Shown piece by piece: positions 18,898 to 28,828 of a stretch of 64,000 nucleotides of DNA. The stretch is from Thalassotalea sp. HSM 43 (GTDB taxonomy: Bacteria; Pseudomonadota; Gammaproteobacteria; Enterobacterales; Alteromonadaceae): NCBI RefSeq assembly GCF_004752005.1, contig NZ_CP038493.1:1512302-1576301 (forward strand), in the 5' to 3' direction. How positions within the stretch are numbered: position 1 is the first letter of the stretch; each line of letters begins with the position of its first letter. A program made the position numbers and the translations under genes. Under the pieces are notes generated by a model. It was not told the origin of the DNA. It saw nothing but the letters and a program-made list of their open reading frames with translations, and searched no databases.

Positions 18898-19611
18898 TTA
18901 ATAAAACATCGCCAGCTGTTCAACATGGTCAAATTCGGCATTTGGTAACACTTTCAATGGCTTCTTACGAATGCCAAATTCATCGTTGTTGATCCAAATT
19001 GTTTGGCAACCCGCTGACAGCGCACCGTAAATATCGGCATGAGTGCAATCACCAATATGCAGCAAATCTTTGCGTTCAATCGACAAAGCTTGACTCGCCT
19101 GCTCAAACATATCCGCTTCTGGTTTTTGCAAATTACCGTCACCGGCAAAAAAGCTGTGACTGAAATAGTCACTGATACCGATTTCTTCGATACTGACATT
19201 ACCGTTTGAGATGGCCACTAATGGGTACTTTTCGCTTAAGCCTTGCAACAGTGCTTTTACTCGATCTGGCACTTGCAAATTATTACGATGACTTAAAAAG
19301 TAATCAAACGCATTTTGCGCTTTTTGCTTTGCCTCTAGCTCACTATAACCAAGGGCTTCAATACCCGCTTGCATACAGGCTAAGCGCAGCGCAGTGACGT
19401 CGTGACATAACTCAGGCTGATTGGTTAAACAGACGTTCCGATGTTGCCACCAAAACTCTCGGCCCAAATTGGCACACTCTGGCGCAATCTGTTGCAAATG
19501 TGACTGCAATTCAGCCTCAGCTTTGGTTATGACAGGATGGTTGTCATAAAGGGTGTCATCTAAATCAAAGCTAATCGCCTTGAACGATGACAACCTTTTG
19601 TAGAATCGCAC
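18898..19611 (-). CDS. yigB: HAD-family hydrolase YigB (FMN / pyrimidine nucleotide phosphatase)
   Basis: This 237-residue HAD-superfamily phosphatase has the nucleophile motif FDLDDTLYDN near residue 15, motif II in AISNGN, and motif III/IV LHIGDCTHADIYGALSAG. In E. coli YigB hydrolyses FMN in riboflavin metabolism and lies between xerC and uvrD. Here its ATG is 2 bases beyond the stop of the DUF484 gene, so the two are co-transcribed without xerC. Confidence 0.88.
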   Translation of the reverse strand: MRFYKRLSSFKAISFDLDDTLYDNHPVITKAEAELQSHLQQIAPECANLGREFWWQHRNVCLTNQPELCHDVTALRLACMQAGIEALGYSELEAKQKAQNAFDYFLSHRNNLQVPDRVKALLQGLSEKYPLVAISNGNVSIEEIGISDYFSHSFFAGDGNLQKPEADMFEQASQALSIERKDLLHIGDCTHADIYGALSAGCQTIWINNDEFGIRKKPLKVLPNAEFDHVEQLAMFY

Positions 19612-19613
19612 CG

Positions 19614-20333
19614 TTATAAACCTACTTTTAATAACTGTTGTATTAATAGTTTAGCAATCAATGTGCGAAATTGGTTTAATAACAGGGTATCCATTGTTGG
19701 ATGAAAATGTTCGGCATCTTGTGAGCTGATGGCGATAAAACCAAGCACCTTTTCACGCTCGGTTAATTTCACCAATACCACTGAGCCGACGTCTGTTGAT
19801 GCAAACAGGCTCTCTTGTTCTGATTTTTGGATACGACCAAAGTAATATTCTTTATCACCAAGGCGATTTTCAAGAATTTCAGAGCAGTCGGTTTTAACGA
19901 TAGTTGGATGACCAATTTCGAAATCTTTGTTGGTCAAATACAGTTTAAAGCCAGCAAGATTAAGTAGTTGCGTCGTGGTTAATTGCAGTTTACTGAGAAA
20001 GTCAGACAAATCTGGGCTTTCAATCAAGCTCAAATACAAGTCGTTATAGACCGTGAATAATTGCTCGTTGTAATTGGCAACCGTCAACAATTGGGTAATT
20101 TCTTCTTCTAACGCATGAATTTTTTGGCGCTGAATTTGTTGTTGGCGCTCGACTAATGAGACCACGCCACGCTTGTTATCGCTGAAACGAATTGACGCCA
20201 GCAATTGCGGATTACGTGCGAAAAAATCTGGGTTATCTTGTAAGTAAGTGGCGATCAACTCATCATTAAGCAGTTGGGTTTCTTCGTTCACATTGATATC
20301 AGTATTATTGTTGTTATTCAAAATGGTATCCAA
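19614..20333 (-). CDS. DUF484 family (YigA-like) GAF-domain protein
   Basis: This 239-residue protein begins with ATYLQDNPDFFARNPQLLASI, the signature of DUF484, followed by a coiled coil (about 60-95) and a GAF-like domain to the C-terminus. The family usually sits between dapF and xerC and its role is unknown. An asparagine-rich start (LNNNNNTDINVN) is a low-complexity feature. It lies 9 bases after dapF in the same operon. Confidence 0.88.
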   Translation of the reverse strand: MDTILNNNNNTDINVNEETQLLNDELIATYLQDNPDFFARNPQLLASIRFSDNKRGVVSLVERQQQIQRQKIHALEEEITQLLTVANYNEQLFTVYNDLYLSLIESPDLSDFLSKLQLTTTQLLNLAGFKLYLTNKDFEIGHPTIVKTDCSEILENRLGDKEYYFGRIQKSEQESLFASTDVGSVVLVKLTEREKVLGFIAISSQDAEHFHPTMDTLLLNQFRTLIAKLLIQQLLKVGL

Positions 20334-20342
20334 GATTCAGTT

Positions 20343-21173
20343 TTAAAGATGTAAATGGCCGTCAAAAACATGATCTGCAGGACCGGTCATTTTTACCGGG
20401 TGGCCTGGGCCTTTCCAGAATATTTTAAGTTTGCCACCTGGCAGTTCAACGGTCACGTTATTAGCAAGTTTCTTTTGCGTTATGCCAACAACGACAGCAC
20501 CACATGCACCACTACCACAGGCTAAAGTCTCTGCCGCACCACGTTCGTATACGCGCAATTTAATGTGCTTTGGTGAGACAACTTCCATGAAACCAATATT
20601 CGCGCCTTCGGGGAATCGTTCATGCACGGCTAACTCCGCACCTAAGGTGTCAACCGGCGCATCTTGCACCGAATCGACGGTAAGTACGCAATGAGGGTTG
20701 CCCATAGAAACAGTGCCGCATAATACGGTTTGCTGCTCTGTGCGAATAATATAAGTGCCTTCAACTTTTTGCGCATTGAAGGGGATTTTTGCCGGCTCGA
20801 GCTCTGGCACAGGCATGGTCACCGTCACTTGCCCATCACGCTCAATGTGCAAGGTCATTTTACCGGAAGCGGTTGATACTTTGACTTTGTTTTTATTGGT
20901 TAGGCCTTTCATTTTCACGAAGCGGGCAAAACAACGGGCACCGTTACCACATTGATTCACTTCACTGCCATCGGCATTATAAATGCGATAATGAAAGTCT
21001 AAATCCGGGTCATATGGTGGCTCTACAATCAACAGCTGATCAAAGCCTACGCCAAAATTGCGATCCGCCAGACGGCGAATTTGCTCATTCGACAAAAAGA
21101 TGTTTTGGGTAACGTTATCCAATACTAAGAAGTCGTTACCTAAACCGTGCATTTTAGAAAAATTCATTAACAT
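20343..21173 (-). CDS. dapF: Diaminopimelate epimerase DapF
   Basis: This 276-residue cytoplasmic enzyme interconverts LL- and meso-diaminopimelate for lysine and peptidoglycan synthesis. The two catalytic cysteines are Cys75 in NQCGNGARC and the one in LACGSGACG (about residue 219). The start [15 protein letters not shown] matches the family, with MNF at the third codon the usual beginning. It directly follows lysA, whose substrate it makes, giving a lysine module lysA-dapF. Confidence 0.97.
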   Translation of the reverse strand: MLMNFSKMHGLGNDFLVLDNVTQNIFLSNEQIRRLADRNFGVGFDQLLIVEPPYDPDLDFHYRIYNADGSEVNQCGNGARCFARFVKMKGLTNKNKVKVSTASGKMTLHIERDGQVTVTMPVPELEPAKIPFNAQKVEGTYIIRTEQQTVLCGTVSMGNPHCVLTVDSVQDAPVDTLGAELAVHERFPEGANIGFMEVVSPKHIKLRVYERGAAETLACGSGACGAVVVGITQKKLANNVTVELPGGKLKIFWKGPGHPVKMTGPADHVFDGHLHL

Positions 21174-21198
21174 GTAAAGGTCTACTCGTCAGCTTGCT

Positions 21199-22446
21199 CT
21201 ATGGCAAGACCTGTTCACCCATCCAAAGGGACTCAATGCTTTCTCGTTGGCGAATCAAGTGATGTTGATCACCGTCAACCATGACTTCAGCCACGCGCGG
21301 ACGAGAATTATAATTCGAGCTCATGGTAAAACCATAAGCACCAGCGCTGCGAACAGCAAGCAGATCGCCGGCAGAAATTGCCAAGCTACGCTCTTTACCA
21401 AGAAAATCACCGGTTTCACAAACCGGACCAACCACATCATACAATTTTTCTTCTACCGAGTGATTGTATTGTACTGGCACGATTTCCTGCCACGCCTGAT
21501 ATAACGAAGGACGTATTAAATCATTCATCGCACCATCGACGATAGCAAAATGTTTGTCTTCATTGGTTTTTAAAAATTCAACTTCGGTAACCAGAATGCC
21601 GGCATTGGCCATAATTGCTCGTCCTGGTTCATAAATAAGCTGCAAATCATAGCCTTGCATTTTATCAGCAATGGCTTTGGCATATTCACTCGGATGTGGC
21701 GGAGTTTCACCTTGATAAGGCACACCTAAACCACCACCAACATCAAGATGGCTTAATTTAATACCATGCTGCGCTAGGCTATCAACCAATAACAACACTC
21801 TATCAAGTGCATCAAGGAATGGCTGTACTTCGGTAAGTTGCGAACCAATATGGCAATCTACACCTTTGATAACTAAATGTGGCATCGCCGCAGCTTTTTG
21901 ATAGACCTCGATGGCAGAGTCAATGGCAATACCAAACTTGTTGTCTTTTAAGCCTGTCGAGATATACGGGTGTGTGCCGGCATCGACATCTGGATTAACG
22001 CGCAATGAAATTGGCGCTTTTAAACCCATTTTCCCGGCAACGTCATTAATGCGAGATAATTCAGCTTCCGATTCTACATTGAAGCAATGGATGCCCTTTT
22101 CTAATGCATAGGCTATTTCATCGGCTTTTTTACCAACACCTGAAAACACCACTTTAGCGGGATCGCCGCCAGCTTGTATGACGCGCGCCAACTCACCTTT
22201 AGAGACGATATCAAAACCGCTTCCTAAACGAGCTAACACATTTAGAATGGCAATATTGGAGCTGGCTTTTACCGCATAGCAAATTAAGTGTTCTGTTGCC
22301 GCAGCAGCTTGATCAAAGGCATGCCAATGACGCTCTATCGTTGCTCGAGAATAGACATATAAGGGAGTTTGATATTTGGCGGCCAAGTCTTTGACTGAAC
22401 ATTGTTCCGCATACAAAACATCGTCTTGACGATTGAAAAAATCCAC
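21199..22446 (-). CDS. lysA: Diaminopimelate decarboxylase LysA
   Basis: This 415-residue fold-type III PLP decarboxylase makes lysine from meso-diaminopimelate, the last step of the pathway. Lys60 in CYAVKASSN is the PLP lysine, HIGSQL is the family motif, LDVGGGLGVPY contributes to phosphate binding, and CETGDFLG supplies the active-site Cys from the partner subunit. Length is normal. The gene precedes dapF by 25 bases and follows lptM, all on the minus strand. Confidence 0.97.
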   Translation of the reverse strand: MDFFNRQDDVLYAEQCSVKDLAAKYQTPLYVYSRATIERHWHAFDQAAAATEHLICYAVKASSNIAILNVLARLGSGFDIVSKGELARVIQAGGDPAKVVFSGVGKKADEIAYALEKGIHCFNVESEAELSRINDVAGKMGLKAPISLRVNPDVDAGTHPYISTGLKDNKFGIAIDSAIEVYQKAAAMPHLVIKGVDCHIGSQLTEVQPFLDALDRVLLLVDSLAQHGIKLSHLDVGGGLGVPYQGETPPHPSEYAKAIADKMQGYDLQLIYEPGRAIMANAGILVTEVEFLKTNEDKHFAIVDGAMNDLIRPSLYQAWQEIVPVQYNHSVEEKLYDVVGPVCETGDFLGKERSLAISAGDLLAVRSAGAYGFTMSSNYNSRPRVAEVMVDGDQHHLIRQRESIESLWMGEQVLP

Positions 22447-22513
22447 GCTTTAAATCCTGAAAATTGACTGCTTGTGATAACTGTTTAGAGCCGACGTGTA
22501 TGTCACAAAATCG

Positions 22514-22660
22514 TTAGGATTTTGCTTCCGGCTGCTCTTGTTCTTGCGGTTTATTGCTCGCTTCTGGCTGTTCTTCATACAATGGCCCTTTCTGGCCACA
22601 AGCCGCCAAGGTAAATGTAAGCGAGGTTAATACAATAACTAACAGTTTTTTATTAAGCAT
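22514..22660 (-). CDS. lptM: Small lipoprotein LptM (YifL)
   Basis: This 48-residue protein was found by reading the gap between lysA and cyaY. It has a short signal peptide (MLNKKLLVIVLTSLTF) and a lipobox LAAC, then GQKGPLYEE, the invariant LptM/YifL motif, and a polar Gln/Glu-rich tail. In E. coli LptM helps LptD mature by mimicking lipopolysaccharide at the LptDE translocon. Position upstream of the lysine genes and divergent from cyaY matches gammaproteobacteria generally. Confidence 0.9.
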   Translation of the reverse strand: MLNKKLLVIVLTSLTFTLAACGQKGPLYEEQPEASNKPQEQEQPEAKS

Positions 22661-22822
22661 TTTATTGATCGCATTGATGAGATAATAGCATTATAATCGC
22701 ACTTAACCGCTAAAATACCAAGCCAAAAAAGCGTTAAAAATTGTGATTTTAGCGTTCAATTACCAAATTAATCATTGGTATAATGAAAATATGTCCGACT
22801 TGACAATAAATAAGGTTTCCAG

Positions 22823-23143
22823 ATGAACGACAGCCAGTACAACCTAATGGCCGATGAACTCTTGCTCGCGGTAGAAGAAGCCATAGATGAATGTGATCAT
22901 GATATCGATTACGAGTCTGCCGGTGGGCTGTTAACTTTAGCCTTTGTAAATGGCACAAAAATTATCATTAACAAACAAGCACCGCTGCATGAAATTTGGG
23001 TCGCAACCAAATTTAATGGTCACCATTTTGCTTATACTGACGAGCAATGGGTAGACAAACGTGGCGGTGACGAATTCTGGCAATTCCTATCAAACGCGGT
23101 CAGCGTTCAGGCGGATGCAACCATCACTCTGGCTGCGCAATAA
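22823..23143 (+). CDS. cyaY: Frataxin homologue CyaY
   Basis: This 106-residue frataxin-fold protein regulates iron-sulfur cluster assembly by binding IscS and iron. The N-terminal acidic helix ([20 protein letters not shown]) and the sheet with [17 protein letters not shown] and [15 protein letters not shown] are typical. Length is normal. It is the first gene of a plus-strand run with hemC 25 bases downstream, divergent from lptM. Confidence 0.95.
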   Translation: MNDSQYNLMADELLLAVEEAIDECDHDIDYESAGGLLTLAFVNGTKIIINKQAPLHEIWVATKFNGHHFAYTDEQWVDKRGGDEFWQFLSNAVSVQADATITLAAQ

Positions 23144-23168
23144 TTGCCACAACATAAAGACCAAGGTC

Positions 23169-24098
23169 ATGACTGAACAAACGTTAAAAATTGCCACTCG
23201 TAAAAGTGCTTTAGCCATGTGGCAGGCAGAATATGTAAAAGCACGACTGGAACACTTTCACCCAGAGCTTACCGTTGAGCTATTGCCTATGGTGACCAAG
23301 GGCGACATCATTCTTGACTCGCCACTGTCGAAAGTGGGCGGCAAAGGCCTGTTCGTCAAAGAACTCGAAGTGGCCATGCTCGAAGGCCGTGCCGACATTG
23401 CCGTGCATTCTATGAAAGATGTACCGGTTGAGTTCCCGGACGGTTTGGGCCTGCACGTTATCTGTGAACGTGAAGATCCACGTGATGCTTTTGTGTCTAA
23501 CAGCATCAACAGTTTTGCCGAGCTTCCACAAGGTGCCGTCGTTGGTACCTCAAGTTTGCGTCGCCAGTGCCAAATCAAAGCCATGCGCCCAGATCTGCAA
23601 GTGCGCGATCTACGCGGTAACGTAAATACCCGCTTAGCAAAGCTTGATGATGGCCAATATGATGCCATCATTCTTGCCGCAGCCGGTTTAATTCGCTTGG
23701 AGATGCCAGAGCGCATCCGTGAGTTTATTGAACCAGAAGTGATGTTACCTGCCAATGGTCAAGGTGCCGTTGGTATCGAATGTCGTAACCAAGATGAACG
23801 CGTCAAAGCGTTGTTGGCACCACTTGAGCACAGTGAAACGCGTCATCGCGTTATTGCCGAGCGCGCCATGAATAGAAAGCTTCAAGGTGGTTGTCAGGTG
23901 CCGATTGGCAGTTACGCGACGATAGACGGCGAGCAATTGTATTTGCGCGGCCTTGTCGGCGCCACTGACGGTAGCACGATTTTACACGATGAAATATCGG
24001 GTCATATCGAACAAGGCGAAGTATTAGGCCAACAATTGGCGCAACGTCTGCTTGATAAAGGCGCTGAGAAAATCCTCAAGCAGGTTTATGGCGACTAA
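23169..24098 (+). CDS. hemC: Porphobilinogen deaminase HemC (hydroxymethylbilane synthase)
   Basis: This 309-residue enzyme joins four porphobilinogens into hydroxymethylbilane. It begins [17 protein letters not shown], has SMKDVP and [10 protein letters not shown], and attaches its dipyrromethane cofactor to the Cys in [10 protein letters not shown] (about residue 240). I use the ATG at 23169. A longer frame starting at 23061 would run inside cyaY and add 36 residues not found in the family. It overlaps hemD by 11 bases. Confidence 0.96.
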   Translation: MTEQTLKIATRKSALAMWQAEYVKARLEHFHPELTVELLPMVTKGDIILDSPLSKVGGKGLFVKELEVAMLEGRADIAVHSMKDVPVEFPDGLGLHVICEREDPRDAFVSNSINSFAELPQGAVVGTSSLRRQCQIKAMRPDLQVRDLRGNVNTRLAKLDDGQYDAIILAAAGLIRLEMPERIREFIEPEVMLPANGQGAVGIECRNQDERVKALLAPLEHSETRHRVIAERAMNRKLQGGCQVPIGSYATIDGEQLYLRGLVGATDGSTILHDEISGHIEQGEVLGQQLAQRLLDKGAEKILKQVYGD

Positions 24099-24837
24099 CC
24101 CGCTTAATATCCTGCTTACCAGGCCTCAACCCAAATCTCAGGAGCTAGCGACTGTGCTAGCTCCGATCGCCAACCTCATCGAAATTTGCCCTTTATTTGA
24201 ATACGCTGCGTCTGCGCAGGCGTTATCTGATCACAGCCAGTTTAGTGACATCGCCGCTGACATTATTATTTTTGTCAGCCCTGCGGCGGTTGAGTTTGCC
24301 TTAAAAACCATAACCATTGAGATGCTGAGCAGCACACAGGTATTTGCCGTCGGTCAAGCAACCGCCACACGATTGCAGCACCGTGGTCTTAGTAATATTA
24401 GCGTGCCTGAGCGAGAAACCAGTGAAGGTTTACTGCAGCTTGTAACATTGCAACACGTTAAAGATAAACGGGTTATCATTGTGCGTGGTAATGGTGGTCG
24501 AGAGCATCTTGCGCAAGAGTTGACTAATCGCGGCGCAATTGTCACCTATAATGAAGTATATAAACGCCAATGGTTGCCGCTAAATGCAGAGCAAACCATT
24601 GAAAAATGGCGAAAACAACAAATTAATTGTATTGTAGTGACATCCACTCAAATTCTTGAAAAGCTGTTTGCGCTCATTGATGATTTGCACTTTGCCAATC
24701 AATGTACCTGGTTGGTAGTCAGTGAACGCACACGACAAAATGCCCATGCCCTTGGTTTAACCAAGGTCATCAATTGCCAGGGAGCAAGTCATCAACACAT
24801 TCTGGCGAGCATAAAAGCACAGTTAATGGAAAACTAG
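24088..24837 (+). CDS. hemD: Uroporphyrinogen-III synthase HemD
   Basis: This 249-residue two-lobed enzyme closes hydroxymethylbilane to uroporphyrinogen III. It starts [15 protein letters not shown], has [10 protein letters not shown] in the first lobe and [12 protein letters not shown] in the second, all typical of this poorly conserved family. Start ATG 24088 overlaps the end of hemC, indicating coupling. The longer frame from 24052 is rejected because it lies deeper in hemC. The gene order hemC-hemD-hemX-hemY is conserved in gammaproteobacteria. Confidence 0.93.
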   Translation: MATNPLNILLTRPQPKSQELATVLAPIANLIEICPLFEYAASAQALSDHSQFSDIAADIIIFVSPAAVEFALKTITIEMLSSTQVFAVGQATATRLQHRGLSNISVPERETSEGLLQLVTLQHVKDKRVIIVRGNGGREHLAQELTNRGAIVTYNEVYKRQWLPLNAEQTIEKWRKQQINCIVVTSTQILEKLFALIDDLHFANQCTWLVVSERTRQNAHALGLTKVINCQGASHQHILASIKAQLMEN

Positions 24838-24838
24838 C

Positions 24839-26245
24839 ATGACTGAAAAAGACGACAAAAAGCAGCCTACAGCCGATAACAAACAACAAAATAAGACGGT
24901 TAGCGCAGCAGACGCGGCGAAAATAGCAGCACAGGCAAAATCAAACCTGAGCAGCAATGCCGATGCAAAACCTGCTGAACAGGCGAGCCCGAAAGCTGCC
25001 GATAAAACAACGGCGAAAGAGGCCAGCAAAGCAAGCGAGAAACCCGCTGCAAAAGCAACGGAGCAAGCTGTTAGCGCAGGCAGCGCAGGCAAAACAAAAG
25101 TAACATCGCCGCCAGTTAAAAAACCACCGACTCGACCTACAACAAGCAATAGCAATGCTGGCAAGCCAGGCATTTCCAAAACCGCAGTATTAGCCTTATT
25201 ACTCGCCATTGGCGCCGGTGCAGCGGTTGGCTATTTATATCAATATCAAAACACCACATTGGCGCAACAAGGCCAACAACTGAATCAACAAACCAAACAA
25301 AGTTTGGCTGAATTGGATCAGCACCTGCAAAAACAAATTTCCGATTTACAAAGCACACAGCAAAAGCGTGTCAGCGAAGTCATTGAGCAATTTGAACAAC
25401 GCAATAAAAGTAAAATTGCCGAGCTTGAAGGCGAAATAAAACAACTGCTTGAGCGTCAACCACAAAACTGGCAGATAACCGAAGCAGAGTATTTAACTCG
25501 CATGGCTGGACGCGTGCTTTGGTTAGAGAAAGATACACAAACGGCAATCAGTCTTTTACACGATGCCGATGCCCGTATTAAAGAATTAAAAGACCCACGA
25601 CTACTGGCTATTCGTGAGATGATCCATCAAGACATTGAATCACTGAAAACATTACCTAAGTTAGAGCGCCAAGACATTATTTTGTCGCTTATGGCGCTCA
25701 GTCAACAAGTCGACAAATTGCCTTTATCCTCCGTGCAAATCCCGGAGCCAATTGAAGTGACCGAAAGTAACGCACTGAGTGAAGACATTGGCGACTGGAA
25801 ACAAAACTTGGCCAAATCATGGCGCAAATTCAAAGACGAATTTATAACGGTGCGCTATCGCACAGCAAACGTCGAACCTTTAATGGCCCCAGATCAAGAG
25901 CAAAACTTACTGCAAAATATGCGTCTTAAGTTTCAACTGGCACAGTGGGCAGTAAGCAAGGGTGAAAGCGAGCTATACGTTGAAAGCATGAACGATATTA
26001 GCCAATGGCTAAACGATTATTTTGATATGACTGAGGCTGCGACGCAGAAGTTTAATATGCGTTTGTCCCAGCTGCGTATAAAGCCGGTTGATGTTGAATA
26101 CCCTCAGCAAATGCAATCGCAACAAGCGTTACGCAAAATGCTTGATAATAAAAGCTATGATCAACGACCGCCAACAAAGTCGCCAAGCCAACCAAAGGAT
26201 GAACCGAAAGATAACGCGTCGGAGACAACAGAGGGTAACGTTTAA
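24839..26245 (+). CDS. hemX: HemX-family membrane protein
   Basis: This 468-residue protein has a long Lys/Ala/Pro-rich cytosolic tail (about 1-115), one transmembrane helix (ISKTAVLALLLAIGAGAAV), a coiled coil rich in Gln (about 140-200) and a periplasmic HemX domain. Relatives are often mislabelled as uroporphyrinogen-III methyltransferase, but no methyltransferase motifs are present. Its exact role in heme synthesis is unsettled. The gene starts one base after the hemD stop and shares a base with hemY (TAATG). Confidence 0.9.
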   Translation: MTEKDDKKQPTADNKQQNKTVSAADAAKIAAQAKSNLSSNADAKPAEQASPKAADKTTAKEASKASEKPAAKATEQAVSAGSAGKTKVTSPPVKKPPTRPTTSNSNAGKPGISKTAVLALLLAIGAGAAVGYLYQYQNTTLAQQGQQLNQQTKQSLAELDQHLQKQISDLQSTQQKRVSEVIEQFEQRNKSKIAELEGEIKQLLERQPQNWQITEAEYLTRMAGRVLWLEKDTQTAISLLHDADARIKELKDPRLLAIREMIHQDIESLKTLPKLERQDIILSLMALSQQVDKLPLSSVQIPEPIEVTESNALSEDIGDWKQNLAKSWRKFKDEFITVRYRTANVEPLMAPDQEQNLLQNMRLKFQLAQWAVSKGESELYVESMNDISQWLNDYFDMTEAATQKFNMRLSQLRIKPVDVEYPQQMQSQQALRKMLDNKSYDQRPPTKSPSQPKDEPKDNASETTEGNV

Positions 26246-27417
26246 TGAAAAAAACTCTGTTAGTTATCGCGGTATTGATTAGTATCGCTATAGCGCCTTT
26301 TCTTATTGACGAAAAAGGCTACATACTGATCGCCATGGGCGACCTAACCTTAGAAATGACGGTTGTAAGTGCCTTGCTGATGTTAGTCATCGCCGGCTTT
26401 ATAGGTATCTTGATATATTGGATGGTGCGCCTTGGATTTCGCCTAACCTCTAGCACTTGGCGCAAAATGTTGTTTGCCAGTAAAGCCAGAGCCAAACGGG
26501 AATTTCAACAAGGTTTGGGGGCATTTTTGCTTGGTGATTACCAGCGTGCAGAAAAGCTATTGGCCAGCAGCGCCGAAAACAGCGAACTCAGCAACAGCGC
26601 TTGGTTGCTCGCGGCAAAAGCCAGTCACCAAATTGGCGACAGCGCCAGCACGCAAAACTTTCTGCAATTGGTTGATGAGCATCCAGCGGCCAAACAAAAC
26701 TTTAGTTTTGAAACCCTATTACTCGCCGCTCGATTGCAAATGCAAACTGGTCATTTAGATAAAGCCCGTCGTTTACTTGATGATCATCACACCTTAATTG
26801 GCCATGACGCGCGATTAATAGCCCTAGATTGCGAAGTGAATATCGACTTAGATAAATATGATGCTGCCATCGAAGGCCTTAAACGTTTACGTAAACAAAA
26901 AAATGCTGATGCCGATGTATTATATACGCTAGAGTTTGACGCCTACCGTGGCCTATACCAACAGCTGGCACGCAGCAAAAGCATCGATGCGGTTGGTAAG
27001 CATTACAAAGGTCTGTCTCGTAAAGAGAAGCAAAGCGAAGGCCTTATTATCGCCTACGCCGACACATTAATGGCCAATGGCTTGACCGAAAACTTTGAGA
27101 ACTTGGTTTTGCCACGCATTAATGCCAAGTCATCAGCAAGCTTTATCAATGCCGTTAAGCAGTTACCGATAAGTCATGCGCAACATATTATTGACGCCAT
27201 TCAAAAAATACTGCAAAAAGACCCGCAAAATATCATGTGGTTGAGTGCCTTGGCGCATATTTGTTATGCCGACAATCAAACGGAAAAATCCCACAAAGCC
27301 TTTATCAGTTTGTTTAAAATTGAAAAGCACAAGGATGACTTACTAACCTACGCACACCTACTAGAAGACATGGGTGAATACCAACAAGCAAACCGGGTTT
27401 ATCAGGAAATCGTATAA
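26245..27417 (+). CDS. hemY: HemY-family tetratricopeptide membrane protein
   Basis: This 390-residue protein has two N-terminal transmembrane segments (about 5-20 and 38-60) and a tetratricopeptide-like helical domain (for example FLLGDYQRAEKLLASSA and YAHLLEDMGEYQQANRVYQ). It is the HemY of proteobacterial hemCDXY operons, not the protoporphyrinogen oxidase of the same name. In E. coli its loss affects heme intermediates, probably as a scaffold. The ATG overlaps the hemX stop. Confidence 0.92.
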   Translation: MKKTLLVIAVLISIAIAPFLIDEKGYILIAMGDLTLEMTVVSALLMLVIAGFIGILIYWMVRLGFRLTSSTWRKMLFASKARAKREFQQGLGAFLLGDYQRAEKLLASSAENSELSNSAWLLAAKASHQIGDSASTQNFLQLVDEHPAAKQNFSFETLLLAARLQMQTGHLDKARRLLDDHHTLIGHDARLIALDCEVNIDLDKYDAAIEGLKRLRKQKNADADVLYTLEFDAYRGLYQQLARSKSIDAVGKHYKGLSRKEKQSEGLIIAYADTLMANGLTENFENLVLPRINAKSSASFINAVKQLPISHAQHIIDAIQKILQKDPQNIMWLSALAHICYADNQTEKSHKAFISLFKIEKHKDDLLTYAHLLEDMGEYQQANRVYQEIV

Positions 27418-28545
27418 GTGTTAAAGTTTTTCGCAACGGCACTGTGTCTATTCAGTGCCAGCTGTTTTGCCAGCTCCGCCAAGTTTGTCTTAGAAGCGAA
27501 TCCACAGCTTGGACAAATGCAACTGCAAAAAACCAGTGACCTGTGTTACGTCGCTGAAAACACCCACAAATACCTCAGCGATCCGCAGCTAAGTCAGACC
27601 GACAAGCAAGCTATTCAAGCCGGTAAGGTGTTTGATAAAAGCATCACGCTGGATAGAGTTAAGCAAACCTTAACGTTTCTCTGTAAGGTCTACCGCGAAG
27701 ACGTGCGAGCAAACAGACAAAGCCGTTTACACGACAGTGACTTTGTAAAACAGCACTTTGATTTTTATCGCTGGTACCCAGACAAACTCAAAGCTGACAG
27801 CATTGCCGACAACAGCAGCAATGAAGTCAAACAAAGACTCTTAAAACAAATCCCAGATGAAAAGCTGTTTATCACCAAATACTATACCAAGCGATTACAG
27901 GCCAGCACGGTAAAAACAGCGCAGCATAATCAAGCCTTGTATGCATTACCCTTTGATGAGCAAGGGATGACTAAAGAGCAAGCGTTAGAAAAGAAAAACT
28001 CACTGACCCGCTTCAAATATACCCGTCAAGACATCATCAACGGTGCCTTAGACAAACAAAATTTAGCCAAGCCATTGGTATGGCTAAGCGAAGACGCCTT
28101 GCATGACGTGTTACTGCAAGGCACGGGTGTACTCGATGTCGATGGCAAAATCCGCTATTTCAATGTTCATCGTAACAATGGTATTAGCTATGATTATGCG
28201 CTAGGGAAAACCGAACAAAAACGTTATTGGTACTTTGCAGAAGTGCCGGGCATCATGGGCTATGGAGAGCAAATTGAGCAAAAAATCGCGGTTCGCCCAC
28301 ACGTTACCTTTGCAGGCAACGTCAACGATTTAGGCTTAGGCAAGCTTATTATGATCAGCTACCCGCTCAACCAACAACAGACCAGTCAATTGGCGATATT
28401 AGCCGATACCGGTGGCGCCTTTGATAACAACTTATTCCAACTCGACTTGTTGGTAGACAGTTACTTTGGTTGGCAAGATTACCACGCCGCCAACAAGCAC
28501 CTACCGGATTACGCAAACGCTTGGATCATGCTGCTTAAGCAATAG
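27418..28545 (+). CDS. MltA-family (lytic transglycosylase A-like) exported protein
   Basis: This 375-residue protein starts at a GTG immediately after the hemY stop. It has a signal peptide (LKFFATALCLFSASCFA) lacking a canonical lipobox. The middle segment KYYTKRLQAS...TRQDIINGALDKQ...LQGTGVLDVDG aligns by eye with E. coli MltA (GYYTPVVQAR...RAEIYAGAL...VQGSGYIDF). The end has the 3D-domain Asp in LADTGGAFDN and the FGWQDYHAAN segment. MltA cleaves peptidoglycan glycan strands. The LQGTG variant and the short connecting loops are departures. Co-transcription with hem genes is unusual. Assignment is from motif reading only. Confidence 0.7.
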   Translation: MLKFFATALCLFSASCFASSAKFVLEANPQLGQMQLQKTSDLCYVAENTHKYLSDPQLSQTDKQAIQAGKVFDKSITLDRVKQTLTFLCKVYREDVRANRQSRLHDSDFVKQHFDFYRWYPDKLKADSIADNSSNEVKQRLLKQIPDEKLFITKYYTKRLQASTVKTAQHNQALYALPFDEQGMTKEQALEKKNSLTRFKYTRQDIINGALDKQNLAKPLVWLSEDALHDVLLQGTGVLDVDGKIRYFNVHRNNGISYDYALGKTEQKRYWYFAEVPGIMGYGEQIEQKIAVRPHVTFAGNVNDLGLGKLIMISYPLNQQQTSQLAILADTGGAFDNNLFQLDLLVDSYFGWQDYHAANKHLPDYANAWIMLLKQ

Positions 28546-28828
28546 TCTTTAATAAACACCGGCATCAATTAATATTCTAGCTATTTAAAGTGTTCAAACT
28601 ATCTTGTTTTGACCGTCGAAAAAGCCGCCAAAGCGGTCACTGTAGAAAATGCATCGAACATTAACTTTGTGCAAGAAACAACTATACGTTTAGTTGTCTT
28701 TATTTTTAATTTGTTCTACTCAGCAGACGTTAGCATTATATTAGGGGGTAATATGAAAAAATAACGAGGACATCTATGTTAATATCTTTCAATTAACAAG
28801 GATGCCCTAGATAAGAACAAGCTTGAAT

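Noticed and set aside
23061-23168. Longer hemC start inside cyaY
   Set aside because: The extra 36 residues lie in another frame of cyaY and are absent from the deaminase family. ATG 23169 matches the known N-terminus.
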